From Oenanthe sinensis (Eukaryota; Streptophyta; Magnoliopsida; Apiales; Apiaceae), in the NCBI GenBank assembly GCA_028671895.1, contig JAPMAC010000231.1, positions 9,388,001 through 9,452,000 of the forward strand: a DNA stretch of 64,000 nt, read 5' to 3'. The notes below the pieces were generated by a model that searched no databases, was not told the DNA's origin, and was given only the letters and a program-made list of their open reading frames with translations. Shown here in pieces: positions 1-10,983 of this stretch. Every line of letters begins with the position of its first letter. The first letter of the stretch is position 1. Both the position numbers and the translations under genes were made by a program.

Positions 1-64
1 AATAATACAAAACAGTATTCTATTCTATATACTTGTGTTCATAATCGATTATTCTGGGAAACAT
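1..64 (+). repeat. End of a plus-oriented family A LTR (enters from left of window)
   Basis: The first ~64 bases resemble the 3' end of the LTR at 2065-2613 read on the plus strand: a shared ACTTGTGTTCATAATCGATT-type stretch and then a terminal CTGGGAAACA in place of TGGGTAACA, with about 40 bases missing between. It abuts the broken gag at 65. No primer binding site follows, so it is a solo or 3' LTR end rather than a 5' LTR. The junction base is uncertain by a few positions. Confidence 0.45.
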
Positions 65-1032
65 TTCTTGAATCTTTCTTTCTTGTCTGACTCACCAAGC
101 TTCTTCTGAAAGATTCCTTGCTTCTTAAATTTCCTGTACTTCTTGAAGCTTTTGACAAACATGGCAAACATCTCCATCATATAAGAATCTGAAGAATCAT
201 CAGAGTTTACATCAGAGTTTGCTTCAAACTCTGATTCACTGCTTTCCTTGATAACAACTTTTCCTTTTCTTGTTGAGGCTTTAAGGACTTTTTCTATAGG
301 TTCTTCAATATGGGCCTCAACATTCAAAGCAATAGATTTTGCCTTGCTACTTTTCCTGTTTCTTCTTTGCTGTAACTCCAAGTCATGAGTCTTCAGTTTT
401 CCATAGACCTCATCTAAAGACATCTCATCTAAATCAGCTCTGTCTCTAATCAAAGATGTCTGCAGATCCCATTCTTCTGGAAGAGCCCTAAGAAACTTGG
501 TGTTTGAGTCTTCATTATCATACACCTTATCTACTAATGCCAAGTTGTTCAACAGAGTTAAAAATCTGTCATAGATATCTGTGAGAGACTCATTCTGTTT
601 AGCATCAAAATATTCATACTCTTGTATAAGTACAGATCTCCTATTTTTCTTGATTTCCCTGGTTCCTTGGCATTGAACCTCTAGTGCATCCTATATTTCT
701 TTTGTTGTCTTGCATGCTATTACCCTGTTGGACATTACAGAGTCAAGACTGTTATGCAATATGTTTCTTACCTTTACATCTTTGAGGACTTCTTGCTTTT
801 CCTCATTGGTCCATTCTTTCTTATCCTTTAATGTATAATATTCAGGAACTTGTCTTCCTTCTACAACAGTTGCAAGCACCAGTTTTGTTGGAAGATACTG
901 GCCTTCATTTATCCTGTCCAGATAGTCAGGGTCTGTTGCTTCTAGGAACATCAACATCTTCACCTTCCATGTAGGGTACTCAGTCTTCTTCAATATTGGG
1001 ATCCTGATGCTTTCATACTTGCTACCAGACAT
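65..1032 (-). pseudogene. Family A copia gag, truncated, with one in-frame stop
   Basis: Gag of a Ty1/copia (Sirevirus-like) element. The natural start is the ATG at 1032-1030 (MSGSKYESIRIPIL), 36 bases beyond the primer binding site. The N-terminal part shows the usual copia gag pattern (tryptophan in YPTWKVKM, then LxxLYxxLxxH-like segments around LDEVYGKLKTHDLELQQ). A single TAG at 693-691 interrupts an otherwise continuous frame from 1032 to about 65. The frame ends just where the CCHC zinc knuckle should begin (a KKCF-like end), because LTR-like sequence from 1-64 takes over. So zinc finger and pol are missing in view. Not functional as it stands; identity as copia gag is secure, exact lineage is inferred from the LTR/PBS and the related ORF3 fragment at 1625. 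Confidence 0.75.
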
Positions 1033-1067
1033 GATTATTTGATCTTTTGAGTTGAAATTAAATGCCC

Positions 1068-1079
1068 GCTCTGATACCA
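1068..1079 (-). other. Primer binding site, family A minus element
   Basis: On the minus strand TGGTATCAGAGC follows the LTR end TGGGTAACA by two bases. This is the standard plant LTR-retrotransposon site complementary to the 3' end of initiator methionine tRNA. It fixes the LTR at 1082-1624 as a 5' LTR of a minus-strand element. Confidence 0.85.
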
Positions 1080-1081
1080 AT

Positions 1082-1624
1082 TGTTACCCAGATAATCAAT
1101 CTATTATAGAAGGGGGGTTGAATCTAATAATACCAACTAATCGATGATGAACACAAGTATGTATAATGGAATACTATTTTGTATTAATAATGAACTTGAA
1201 TACAAAAACTCTCTCAAGAAATAATGTTCTTAAGAGCTGCTAGGTTACACGAATAATGCTTTTTAATGAATTCGACATTGAATTATAACCTATCTCTGTG
1301 TTTATATAGACACAGCTACAAATACAATTACAGAACTGATTATGATAAGAATAGCTTTAATAAGGTAATTTAGACTTGCACTCGAATTCCTTCTTACTAT
1401 CCAAATCAGACTCTGATTTGTCTGTTTCCTTTTCTGATAAACTCTGAAGCTAATCTCTGTCAGTTTGTCATTCTCTGATTTGAGCATTTTTTGTTAGAGT
1501 AAACTCTGATTGAGTATTCTTTGATAGAGTAAACTCTGACCGACAGCTTCCTTAATCTCTGATGACGTCAGCATAAACTCTGTTTGGTATTTTCTGATAA
1601 TCATCAGTGTTTGCATTCCTAACA
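1082..1624 (-). repeat. 5' LTR of family A minus-strand element
   Basis: 543 bp, starting TGTTAGGAATG and ending TGGGTAACA when read on the minus strand, directly upstream of the primer binding site. Many copies of an ACTCTGAT/ATCAGAGT motif occur in its U3 half. It is an imperfect inverted copy of the LTR at 2065-2613 and shares the TGTTAGGAAT start and the motif with the LTR at 56814-57597. Confidence 0.75.
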
Positions 1625-1963
1625 AGACTGTTGATGTTAAACTCTGAGGAGTACATGCCTAAATATGTGCTTGAAGATGATACTGAAAGGAAAATGATCA
1701 AAGAGGATGCAAAGGTCAATATGGTGTTAAATATTCCAACACTAATGTTAAATCCTGATGGTCAAAGAGCCTGTTGCATACCTTTGGATGAAAGAATGGA
1801 AATAACACCTATCTACAATATGAGAGTTGCATTAGTTCAAATTGATGATTCTTATGAACAAATGAAGGAGTTAAAGAGTAAGTTGGAAGAATTTCTAAGA
1901 GTTGCTGAAGAGAAATTGCTTGATGAATTTCTAACTGGAGATTTTTCTTACAGAAAAATATGA
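1625..1963 (+). pseudogene. C-terminal piece of a Sirevirus ORF3 (envelope-like), family A
   Basis: About 110 codons remain of a protein ending in a charged helical segment (YEQMKELKSKLEEFLRVAEE) and then FLTGDFSYRKI before the stop. It lies between the minus LTR and a plus-strand polypurine tract plus LTR, the position of the third ORF in Sireviruses. The same ending is recognisable in the degraded minus-strand ORF3 near 57735-57950 (MKKLKKYVGEALVVVEENML), which supports the call. An apparent upstream start at 1607 lies inside the neighbouring LTR and is not meaningful. Function of this protein family is unknown. Confidence 0.55.
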
Positions 1964-2050
1964 GAAGGTAGTCTGAATAAACTCTGATGCATTTGTCTTA
2001 AAAGTTTCTGATATCATAAGTTCAAATTTATGTTTTACTGCTTAAAGCAT

Positions 2051-2064
2051 AAATTGGAGAAGAT
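2051..2064 (+). other. Polypurine tract, family A plus element
   Basis: AAATTGGAGAAGAT directly before the LTR start TGTTAAATATG. It is a degenerate form of the GGGGGAGAT tracts found at 27968 and 63164 and sets the plus orientation of the LTR at 2065. Confidence 0.5.
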
Positions 2065-2613
2065 TGTTAAATATGAAGAACTTATGAGATCAGAGAATAC
2101 TTAATCAGAGTTTACTGAAACTGATCAGTGTTTAGATGACGCTATTAGAGATTAGAAGATATCGACAGAGTTTACTCAATCAGAGTTTACTAACAAACAG
2201 TGTTTATGATAATCAGAGTTTGACAGATGGAAACCGACAAATCAGGAGGTGATTGAAGATAAAGAAGGAAGTATTTGAATACAACTCTATTACCTTTCTG
2301 GAAGCTATCTTTTAGGAAGATAATGATGGAAATAATATTTTTGCATTTAATGATAATTATCTTTGCTGTAATTAGATAGATAGTTGTGTACTATATAAAT
2401 ATATGATTAGATTTACATTGATGTATCGTTCAAGTTATTATTTCTTTCATAACCTAGCTTTTAAGAACTTTGTTTTTCTTGAAAGAGTTTTATATTAAGT
2501 TTATCAAAGTTAATACAAAACAATATTTCTTTTATATACTTGTATTCATAATCGATTGTTTTGGTATTATTATATTCAACACCCTTCTATAATAGTTCAT
2601 TATTTGGGTAACA
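2065..2613 (+). repeat. 3' LTR of family A plus-strand element
   Basis: 549 bp, TGTTAAATATG to TTTGGGTAACA, after a polypurine tract. It carries ATCAGAGTTTACT-type motifs and a TATATAAATATA-like TATA region near 2391-2403. It is an inverted, diverged copy of 1082-1624. Confidence 0.75.
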
Positions 2614-4124
2614 ATATTTTTATTAAAAATTAAGAAAATATAACATAAAAATATATATTTTTGAATACCAATCGATACGAACGGCTATAATCTTTTATTT
2701 TTATTTTTGCCACTGGCAAGTCGCACATGGTGAATTAAAGGGCCTGAAAATTTGGGTAAGCAAAATTGTTTTTTATTTACCTACTACACACAATGTTTTT
2801 TTTTATTTACAAAACTACACACAATGTTTTATTGTGCAACTGTCTTTATAAATAAATTTATATACATACACTATGCATATTCAATTTTTCACTTGATCTT
2901 GGCGTACATCTAATTTTGGTCGGTCTGTTTATAGCTCCTTCCTGTATTAAATGTTTATTTACTTACATTAATCATGCAACAGTGGGATGTTTCGCAAGTA
3001 GAAGTAGAAATTATTTACGACTACTCGTTGAACGTACTTGAAAATATTTAACGGAGATAATACTGTTGAAATATACCTAATACGTACAGAAAATTCATAT
3101 TTATTTAAATATTCAAACAAAAGTTGCATGGAATTTTTTATTTAAATAGTATATTAGCACAATAGCACATATATATTACTATATTAGTGTAGTTGATCAT
3201 CTTCTATAAAAATGGAGTAATATTTAATATATAAGTTATAATGTGACTACGAAATCTATTAAATTAATTAATTAAAACAATTGTGATTCGGTTTTTAACG
3301 GGGGTATTAGCCTATATCTGTTAACTATATTTTATTTCTATAACAAAAAAATATTGTATCATACAATATTTTTGAATAATATTTTTTATATTAATCAAAT
3401 TTTAAACTCGGATTTAAAAGGACTATTTTTAAATCATGGTTCCGCTGCTGGTATCACTTTCAAAAATAAAAAATTGCATGCAGATATTTAATACAGTCGC
3501 ATCGCACTCGTAGTAGTTTATACGGAGTATTATTCTTTTATTTGTATTTGGTAGCATGAGTACTAATATTATGAAAGTAGGTGAAATCATTTAACCTCGA
3601 ACCATATTTTACACTAATTTATCACGAGGATGACAAATTATATGGACGTGACTGAATGAGTGGGGTGGGGTGGAGACAGCCCATTTTTTATGTATATTCA
3701 ACGCACAGTCTCTTTATTGAATGCTATGCTACCCTACGAAATGTCGCAACCACTGCGAATACAACCATATAATCCAATACAAAACCAAAATTTTGTTGCA
3801 CTGGGCGCATTTATTTTTTGAAAATAAATATTTATTTTTTTAAAAAATACATTTTCATATTTTTTTTTAAAATTAAATATTTTTTTCTAAAAAAATAAAT
3901 TATGAACTAAATTTATTTTAAAAAAATAAACAATATTTATTTATAAAAAATACATTTTTACATACTATCTTCCAGAAATAATACTTATTTTCAGAAAATA
4001 AGGGAATATAAACGGGCCATAATCTATGTACCATATACTTGATATACGGAGTAGTATTTTATTATATGATAAATTATTTTTGGTGTAGAAACGTTTCAAT
4101 TAATTGTTTTGTACATAATGATAA
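2614..4124. other. Gene-free AT-rich stretch
   Basis: No open frame of note, no recognisable domain and no structured RNA seen. Runs of A/T dominate, especially 3800-4000. One weak MITE candidate (3802-4017) is listed separately. Confidence 0.6.
3802..4017. mobile_element. Possible MITE with imperfect terminal inverted repeats
   Basis: The left end GGGCGCATTTATTTTTTGAA and the right end, read on the other strand as GGCCCGTTTATATTCCCTTA, are similar, and both continue into TTTTTGAAAATAAAT-like sequence. The interior is very AT-rich. I could not find a convincing target duplication, so this is only a candidate. Confidence 0.3.
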
Positions 4125-4762
4125 CTAGCTTTTATCCCGTGCGATACACGGATGAATTTTTTTAGTTTTTTAATATTTTTATTTTAATATTTTATAATGA
4201 TCTGAATTTATTTGTATTTATATTTTAATATGATAATTTTTGTTTGTTTTGTATAGAGATGTATTTTACTTAGGAAATTAATGTGAGATATTTTAGTTAG
4301 AAGATTAATATGAGATTGTTTTTTAGTTAGAAGATTAATATTTTAAAATTAGACCCAACAATTAATCAACTATTCGGCCCAAATATTGACCGACTACCAA
4401 ATTTTCAATGTTATCATAAATTTCAATGATATATTAAATTAAAATTATAGGATAAATTTTAATGATATATTAAAAAAAATTATAGGATAAGTAGGATTTG
4501 TAAAATAAAAATATAGAATATAATTTAAATATAATATAATATTATTCTATCTCTGATGAGTTGTATAAGAGGACTACTTGTGTTAGAGTTGTATGTACGA
4601 TTATATTCTTTTAAAATTATATTTTATTAAAATTCAACGGTTAAGATTGTTTCTATGGTTCACTTAAAATTGGACCGTCAAGATCTTTTCTATGGTTCAC
4701 CAGTACCAAACCAACCGACGACCAAAACTTTTAATCTTTCGGCTTTAATAATATAGTATAGA
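4125..4762 (-). mobile_element. Non-autonomous Helitron
   Basis: Read on the minus strand the segment starts A|TCTATACTATATTATTAAAG, the 5'-TC terminus typical of plant Helitrons, and ends with the hairpin CCGTG-tatcg-CACGG, 8 bases, then CTAG|T. The A and T flanks fit Helitron insertion between A and T without target duplication. At 638 bp it carries no Rep/helicase coding sequence, so it would rely on an autonomous element elsewhere. The interior is AT-rich with no open frame. The terminal signals are read directly; the family assignment rests on them. Confidence 0.65.
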
Positions 4763-4969
4763 TGTCTATAAAATTAATTGGTGAACGATTACATCTTCTT
4801 AGTTAAATATTAACTCATCATAATCATCGTATCATATGCGTATATGCCAATAGAAACCTTTTCTTTTAATTTGTACAAGTCTATGCTAGAATTCATTCAA
4901 CTATTTTAAGTACGGAGAGGGTCTTGATTTTCTCGTACTAATATTTAACTTTTTATTACAAACATATTG

Positions 4970-4970
<1 letters not shown>

Positions 4971-5063
<93 letters not shown>
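4971..5063. repeat. (TA)n microsatellite
   Basis: An uninterrupted run of about 46 TA dinucleotides (93 bp). Likely length-variable between individuals and prone to assembly or sequencing error. Confidence 0.95.
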
Positions 5064-5067
<4 letters not shown>

Positions 5068-6594
5068 TGTTTTTCAACGTATATTGTTAACATAATTACG
5101 AATAATAGAAAATTCTATTACTTGAGTATCTTCTGCTTGAGTATCTAGTTTCTCTACTCTATCATAAAAATAGGTATATGTGTACGGTAAAACTTCTATA
5201 AATTTAAAATATTGAGATTGGTAAATTTTATAAATTTACCAAAATTATTAATTAATCGAGATAAAAAAATATATTGTTACTATTTTATTGGAATTAAAAA
5301 TTTGTAATAAAAATATTTATTTATAGTAGGTTATTGCGAGTTATGGAGGAGCGGCTGAGTTACTAATTAGATTATATATATTAAGAAGTTTGAGAATATG
5401 TATGACATAAAATATGAATTAACAATGTAATGTTTTAATAAATCTTAAAGTAACACAAATATTAAAATAAATATATAATTTATTTATTTATCACTAATAT
5501 ACATTATATATTACCTACAATTATGATGTATGTCTCCTATTTCATATTCGGTGTTCCAGATTATAAAACTTATTATTGAATTAATAAAATAATCTAGATT
5601 AATATTGAAAATTATTCGTAATTATCTTATTGTATGTTTCGTAACTTGAATTTTATTTAAAATTGTAAATTTGATCAAATAACATATTTTGATAAATATA
5701 AGAATTTAAATTTAGATTTAATTTTAAATTCAATACATTATTTAAATATTAGTATAAATTTAATAATTTAAAATGACAACTCAATTCATATCATTTAAAA
5801 TCTATCATTCAAAATGAATTACATATTTGGAAACATCATAAAATATTTTCCTCTAAAAATTCAGAAAGCTGGAGTAATAAGGTTTAGTCTAGAGCCCCTT
5901 GGTTAAATATATATTATAAATGTTAGTTGTGTGTGGTCTTTTTCTGTGCTAAATTAGTCTAAACAATTGTAATAAAAAAGTATCCGAATGATTTGGTTGA
6001 ACCAACAAACTATATTAAAAACCGAAAGTAATGATTCTTTCTACGAAATATATGAAAAGCTAATCTCAATCTGATTGAAGATGACAGAATTAAAGATGCT
6101 TGTGATCAGGTATCATAATAATGACAATGATTAAGATGTTTTAATACAAATTAAGGTAACACACATGCAAAATGTCAACTGTTTGCATTTAAGTCTGCAT
6201 GTATCATTAGATCTTGCTAATCATATTTTCATCACTTTGGATTTGACAAACAAAGAAGAAAAAGAAATGTCCGAAAATAATAGCATGGTCACTCTCATAT
6301 GCAATTAGGCTAAACTATCAGTGTCCCAAAATACACACAAATCAGAAATTGTAATCTATCAGGTTTGTGTGTCGCACTTTAAGCATTCTACTGTTGATGG
6401 ATAATGAGAGGAAACAATGATGTCTATATCATTATCAGGGTGTTAACCACACACATGCATGATGCAAAAAAAATCATTCTATGTTTATCAAATAATATTT
6501 AATTTTATTCTTAAACATATAAATTTACAAGAAATTAAATTGAATTTGATGGGATGGGTGATTGATTTCAAAATTGCATAATTTATACAGAATT

Positions 6595-6910
6595 GGGCTC
6601 CGTTTGGAATTGCATTGAAAACTCGTGAAAAAAAGTGCTGCTAGAAAAAGTATTGCTGGAAAAATCAGATAACTTTTTGGTAATTTTTTTTTAATGCATA
6701 TTTTGAGATATAATATATAAAAATAATATTTTTGGTGAGATTTGATAATGAAACTTATAGTTATTTCCTGGAAAAACTAAAAAACAGTTTTTTCCAAAAG
6801 CATATAGGACATGCTTTCTCGCAACTTTTTTTAATTTTACTAAATACCTTCCTGACACATTTTTAGTAAAAAGTTGTCGTAGTGTAACAGCGATACTAAA
6901 CGGGGTCTTA
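6595..6910. mobile_element. Possible MITE ending in GGGCTCCGTTTGG / CTAAACGGGGTCTT
   Basis: The ends form an imperfect inverted repeat (GGCTCCGTTTGGAATTGC against GACCCCGTTTAGTATCGC on the other strand), a CCGTTTGG-type terminus common in plant MITEs. A short AATT occurs on both sides, too weak to count as a firm target duplication. No coding sequence inside. Confidence 0.35.
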
Positions 6911-7363
6911 AATTAAATTAAAGAGAATAAAGAATTTAAAATAATAACTATAAATATTGTGCAAATCAAAATAACATAATATCAAAATACATTTATTTTA
7001 TCAGGAGGAAAATGACCTAAAATCAATCTTTTCTCTAAATTAAATCTGATAAATAATTAATTTTAGCTGCATAACCATCTAGCTATAGATCTAGAACAAC
7101 GGTTCATAAATAGCTAGTACCCTAACGTACGTCTATTAAATAATAAATAATTGGAAAAAAAAAAAATTAAAGTCCGCGTAAGAAGTTTTGTCAAAGGCAA
7201 TTTTACTTTCGTAGTACAAATATTAGAAAACATTTATTTTATAAAATATATTCCGCAAACAGTTATATATGGTGATTAAGTTATTCAATTTAATTATAAT
7301 ACTTTTTAATTTAATTTTATACTATTCTTTGCAAGTACGTACAAATAAGTCTGTAGTTATGAT

Positions 7364-8144
7364 TAGGGGTGAGCGCGGTTCGGTTCGGTTCGGTTTTTGA
7401 CCGAAACCGGAACCGGAACCGCATATCTTCGGTTTTAAAAATTGAAAACCGCAACCGCAACCGAACTATCGGTTTCGGTTTCGGTTTTAAAAAGACCGGT
7501 TCGGTTTTTATCGGTTCGGTTTCGGTTAAAAAACCGGATAAATAAAAATGAAAAAAATATATAATTTAAATCATTATATTTTTACATTCAAATTTTATAC
7601 AATCAAATATTTGATCACATTCTGCATAATAACACTACAAAAGAAAGGTAAGAAATTTTAACAATCAAATTTTAAGGTTGAATCAACAAAATGTGAATGT
7701 CATTTATCGTAGTATGCAATCTAAAAAGCACATAATCATGTCTAATGATGTTTACTCCTGATTATATTCTTTTTAATTGGAAAATAGAGGAATAAAATGT
7801 TGTAAAGGGGTTGTCATATTCTCACATTCAATATTAGTATAGTTGATGTTGTAATATGAAATATAATTGAAAAAACTATGTTCTAGGGAAATTTAATACT
7901 TAAATTATATATATATATATTATAATAAATTTATTTATTTTAATGATCGGTTCGGTTCGGTTTTTTTCGGTTCGGTTTTTTTCAGTTCGGTTTTGACCTA
8001 TAACCGGAACCGAAACCGAAAATCTCGGTTTTTAAAAATCAAAAACCGCGACCGCCGGTTCAGTTTCGGTTTCGGTTTTTTCGGTTCGGTTTTCACCGGT
8101 TTCGGTTCGGTTTCGGTTTCAATTCGGTTTTTTGCTCACCCCTA
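7364..8144. mobile_element. hAT-type MITE with CGGTT-rich subterminal arrays
   Basis: 781 bp bounded by the 11-bp inverted repeat TAGGGGTGAGC ... GCTCACCCCTA and flanked by a perfect 8-bp duplication GTTATGAT at 7356-7363 and 8145-8152. Eight-base duplications and (T/C)AGGGGTG ends are the hallmarks of hAT transposons. Next to each end are dense runs of CGGTTCGG/CGGTTTCGG and their complements (about 7377-7540 and 7950-8130), the type of subterminal repeat that hAT transposases bind. The middle is AT-rich and has no transposase frame, so it is non-autonomous. Undamaged ends and duplication suggest a fairly recent insertion. Confidence 0.8.
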
Positions 8145-8152
8145 GTTATGAT

Positions 8153-9590
8153 CATTTCTGAAAGACTACAATAGACACAAATAATCACATATACATGTAA
8201 CTAGGAAATGTAGTAACAACTACAGAAAGTACGAGCAGAGTCTGCGATACGTACGTAGTTACACTTCTCAAAATGTAGCCCACCTAATAATGAATACGTG
8301 TCAGGGAAATCAAAAAATATAGACCGACAGTGAGCGCAAGGTTCATATACGAATATATAAAACAATACACAAGGTGAACAAAGATTAGATGATGACAATA
8401 TATAATTCAAACTGAATATCAAAATGTTGATCGATGATAAAGAAAATTGAATGAGACAGAGTACTATAAATAATTAACTCAAAATACAAACATACATACT
8501 TAAAATCAAAGAAAACTTTCTCACCCATACTCTTACCACTTACTGAAAATAATATCAAATAGATCAAAAGTGAACTTACTTACGGATATGGAAGATAATC
8601 TTACACTTACATGATGTCCTACATTTCGATTCTCCAAAATATGTTGTCATCAAAATTTACAGGGACTTACATAGAACAAATCAAAATGTTACCCAAAATC
8701 TTAGAGGGGCTTAAACGACACAAAACACAATGCTACCCAAATGGTCAAAACACACATACAAAGTAGTCATGACTATACGTGTCCCATATATCCGGCGACA
8801 CGCCCATACTATTTAAATACACCGCATATGAGGTGTCAAAGCATAAGATTATCTACTCATGATCGAGTCTTACAAAATCTCCCAAATCAATCATATATCT
8901 CAAATATACTAAAAATACATTAGTTAAAGATCACATGCCTAAATATCTTACAAAAATAGACTATTAATAATAAAATCATATATGCCCAGTTCAGAAAAAA
9001 GGTAGTTTACTCTATCGAGATGAACTCAAATGAAAATGTATAAAACACAGAATTCGTAGAGAATTCCGATACCTTTTTAGAATGGTAAGACTCGTTAAAA
9101 ACGGAGAAGTAATGAATTCAGAAACAATTAAAATGCCAACAGAATCAGGCTATGATCACAGTAGTATTTTGATATTTCTGACATTGGAACCACAGAATTT
9201 TTTAGCGGAATGTAAACCAAGAATACAGAGCTCGAAACGATATTTCAGGAATGCTATTACTCATAATTATAGAACAAATATTCAATTTACTATGAATTTC
9301 TGAAGTTACAAGATAACAACTCAAATATTTCCATCAAATTGCACAAAAGGCAGATTTCGACACACGTTTAAGCAGAAATTCAAACAATACAAGAATGAAA
9401 GTTGTAGATAATTGAAATATCTTTCTAGGCACAATAAGATCATAATAATCCGATAAATAACGAAGGAGATACAAATTTAACAAGAATCAGAATGGATACA
9501 ATCTATACACAATATACATACGATATTGAATCACAAATAGAGAACAAAGAGAGTATAACAAAGATATCCGTACCTTAAACCTCCAAATAC
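8153..9590. other. Unclassified non-coding stretch, probably a truncated repeat
   Basis: Only short meaningless open frames (longest about 73 codons). GC is a little higher than upstream. It runs without a visible boundary signal into the LTR fragment at 9591, which loses its homology to the 55587-55906 copy exactly there. It may be a decayed LTR or other repeat, but I see no diagnostic ends. Confidence 0.4.
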
Positions 9591-9911
9591 ATTATATTTT
9601 TGTGTTAGTAGCAAAGAACTAATTTGTTCTTTGGAAACCAGTTATATTCTTAACTGGGTGTAGCACCCCTCTGGGTTTATATACGAAAGATATATTCCCC
9701 GAAACTTGTCTCCATAATTTACTTGCTAATTTTCTTGAACCTAATTGATTTATCCGGACACATAGAAAATTAGTAGGCAGCTCACCTAAATACTACAAAT
9801 GGCCAAACCCGCTTTGAAGCAATAATTTATTTATCCGCATATTCGAAAAGAATTTAAATTATTGTTAATATCGTATTCAACCCCCCTTCTACGATACTTC
9901 GGAACCCAACA
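9591..9911 (+). repeat. 5' LTR of element C (3' part only)
   Basis: About 320 bp, closely matching 55587-55906 and ending TTCGGAACCCAACA directly before a primer binding site. Homology to the right copy stops abruptly at 9591, so the upstream half of the LTR is lost. Confidence 0.7.
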
Positions 9912-9913
9912 AT

Positions 9914-9925
9914 TGGTATCAGAGC
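9914..9925 (+). other. Primer binding site of element C
   Basis: TGGTATCAGAGC two bases after the LTR end CCCAACA; complementary to initiator methionine tRNA. It makes C a plus-strand element. Confidence 0.85.
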
Positions 9926-10983
9926 TCGCTGATTGATATACAAATCAGGATCCGTAGCCCAGTGAAGCTCACCGTGTTGAAGCTTCTTGGACTCAGAATG
10001 ATTAAAGGGCTTGTTAAATAAGTTTAATTATAAACTTTTAATAATAAGTTTATTTTATAAACTTTATAAAATTTATTTTATAAAATTTTATTAGTTTATG
10101 TTATAAATTTTAATTAGTTTATTTCATAAATTTTATATTAAATTTATTTTATAAACTTTTATAAAATTTATTTTATAAACTTTTATTAGTTTATGTTATA
10201 AATTTTAATTAGTTTATTTTATAAAGTGTAAATAAAATTTATTTTGTAAACTTTTATAAAATTTATTTTATAAACTTTTATTTGTTTATGTTATAAATTT
10301 TAATTAGTTTATTTTATAAAGTTTAAATAAAATTTATTTTGTAAACTTTTATAAAATTTATTTTATAAACTTTTATTTGTTTATATTATAAATTTTAATT
10401 AGTTTATTTTATAAATTTAATAAAGTTTAAGATTAAAATTTATTAAACAAAAAAAAATGTGGTCCAGTTAAACTTCAACTGGGCCATGACAATTTGAATT
10501 CAACCTGTTGAAGCTCACGCGCCAAGTAGTTGAGGAATGGATGAGAGTAACTTCACGCGCAGCCCACAAAAGTTTCTAGCGCCACTAACCCAAAATATCA
10601 TTTTGGTACCCCATGTTTTGTACCTTTTAATTTTTATTTTAGATTTATTTATTTTTCCAGAAAATTTAAAATTCTTGAAAACTAAAATTTTTCTTAAATA
10701 TTAATTTACGATATTTTAATTTTTAAGAAAATTTGAAATTCTTGAAAATTAATTTGTTGTTTATTTTTATTTTTGATTAATTTATTTTCTAAGAAAATTA
10801 AAAATTCTGTAAATTTAAATTTTTCTTAAATATTAAGTCGAGGGTGCTCAAGGGGTTTGTAGATGAAGATTTTTCCGGGCATTGAAGACAACTAAAATTG
10901 ACTGAAGATTATCCAATGGAGCTTATCCTGGAACAGGTTGAAAAATAGTGGTATTAATTTCCTCAGAGGTTTACTCCATAGGA
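9926..10983 (+). other. Element C leader/gag region left of insertion B
   Basis: Sequence between the primer binding site of C and the B insertion. It contains an AT-rich tandem array (10018-10440) and then degraded DNA with no usable frame. No gag motif can be recognised. Confidence 0.45.
10018..10440. repeat. AT-rich tandem repeat, about 95-bp unit
   Basis: About four to five imperfect units of roughly 95 bp, made of TTTTATAAA / TAAATTTTAATTAGTTTATT-like blocks. It sits just inside the primer binding site of element C, where an untranslated leader is expected. Confidence 0.75.

Larger units (their letters stand above)
4763..7363. other. Gene-free AT-rich stretch
   Basis: No protein domain or RNA gene recognised on either strand. 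It contains a long (TA)n tract at 4971-5063 and a weak MITE candidate at 6595-6910. Remaining sequence is low-complexity A/T with many stop codons in all frames. Confidence 0.6.

Noticed and set aside
9082..9303. 73-codon plus-strand frame
   Set aside because: No domain, AT-rich context, no neighbouring gene signals.
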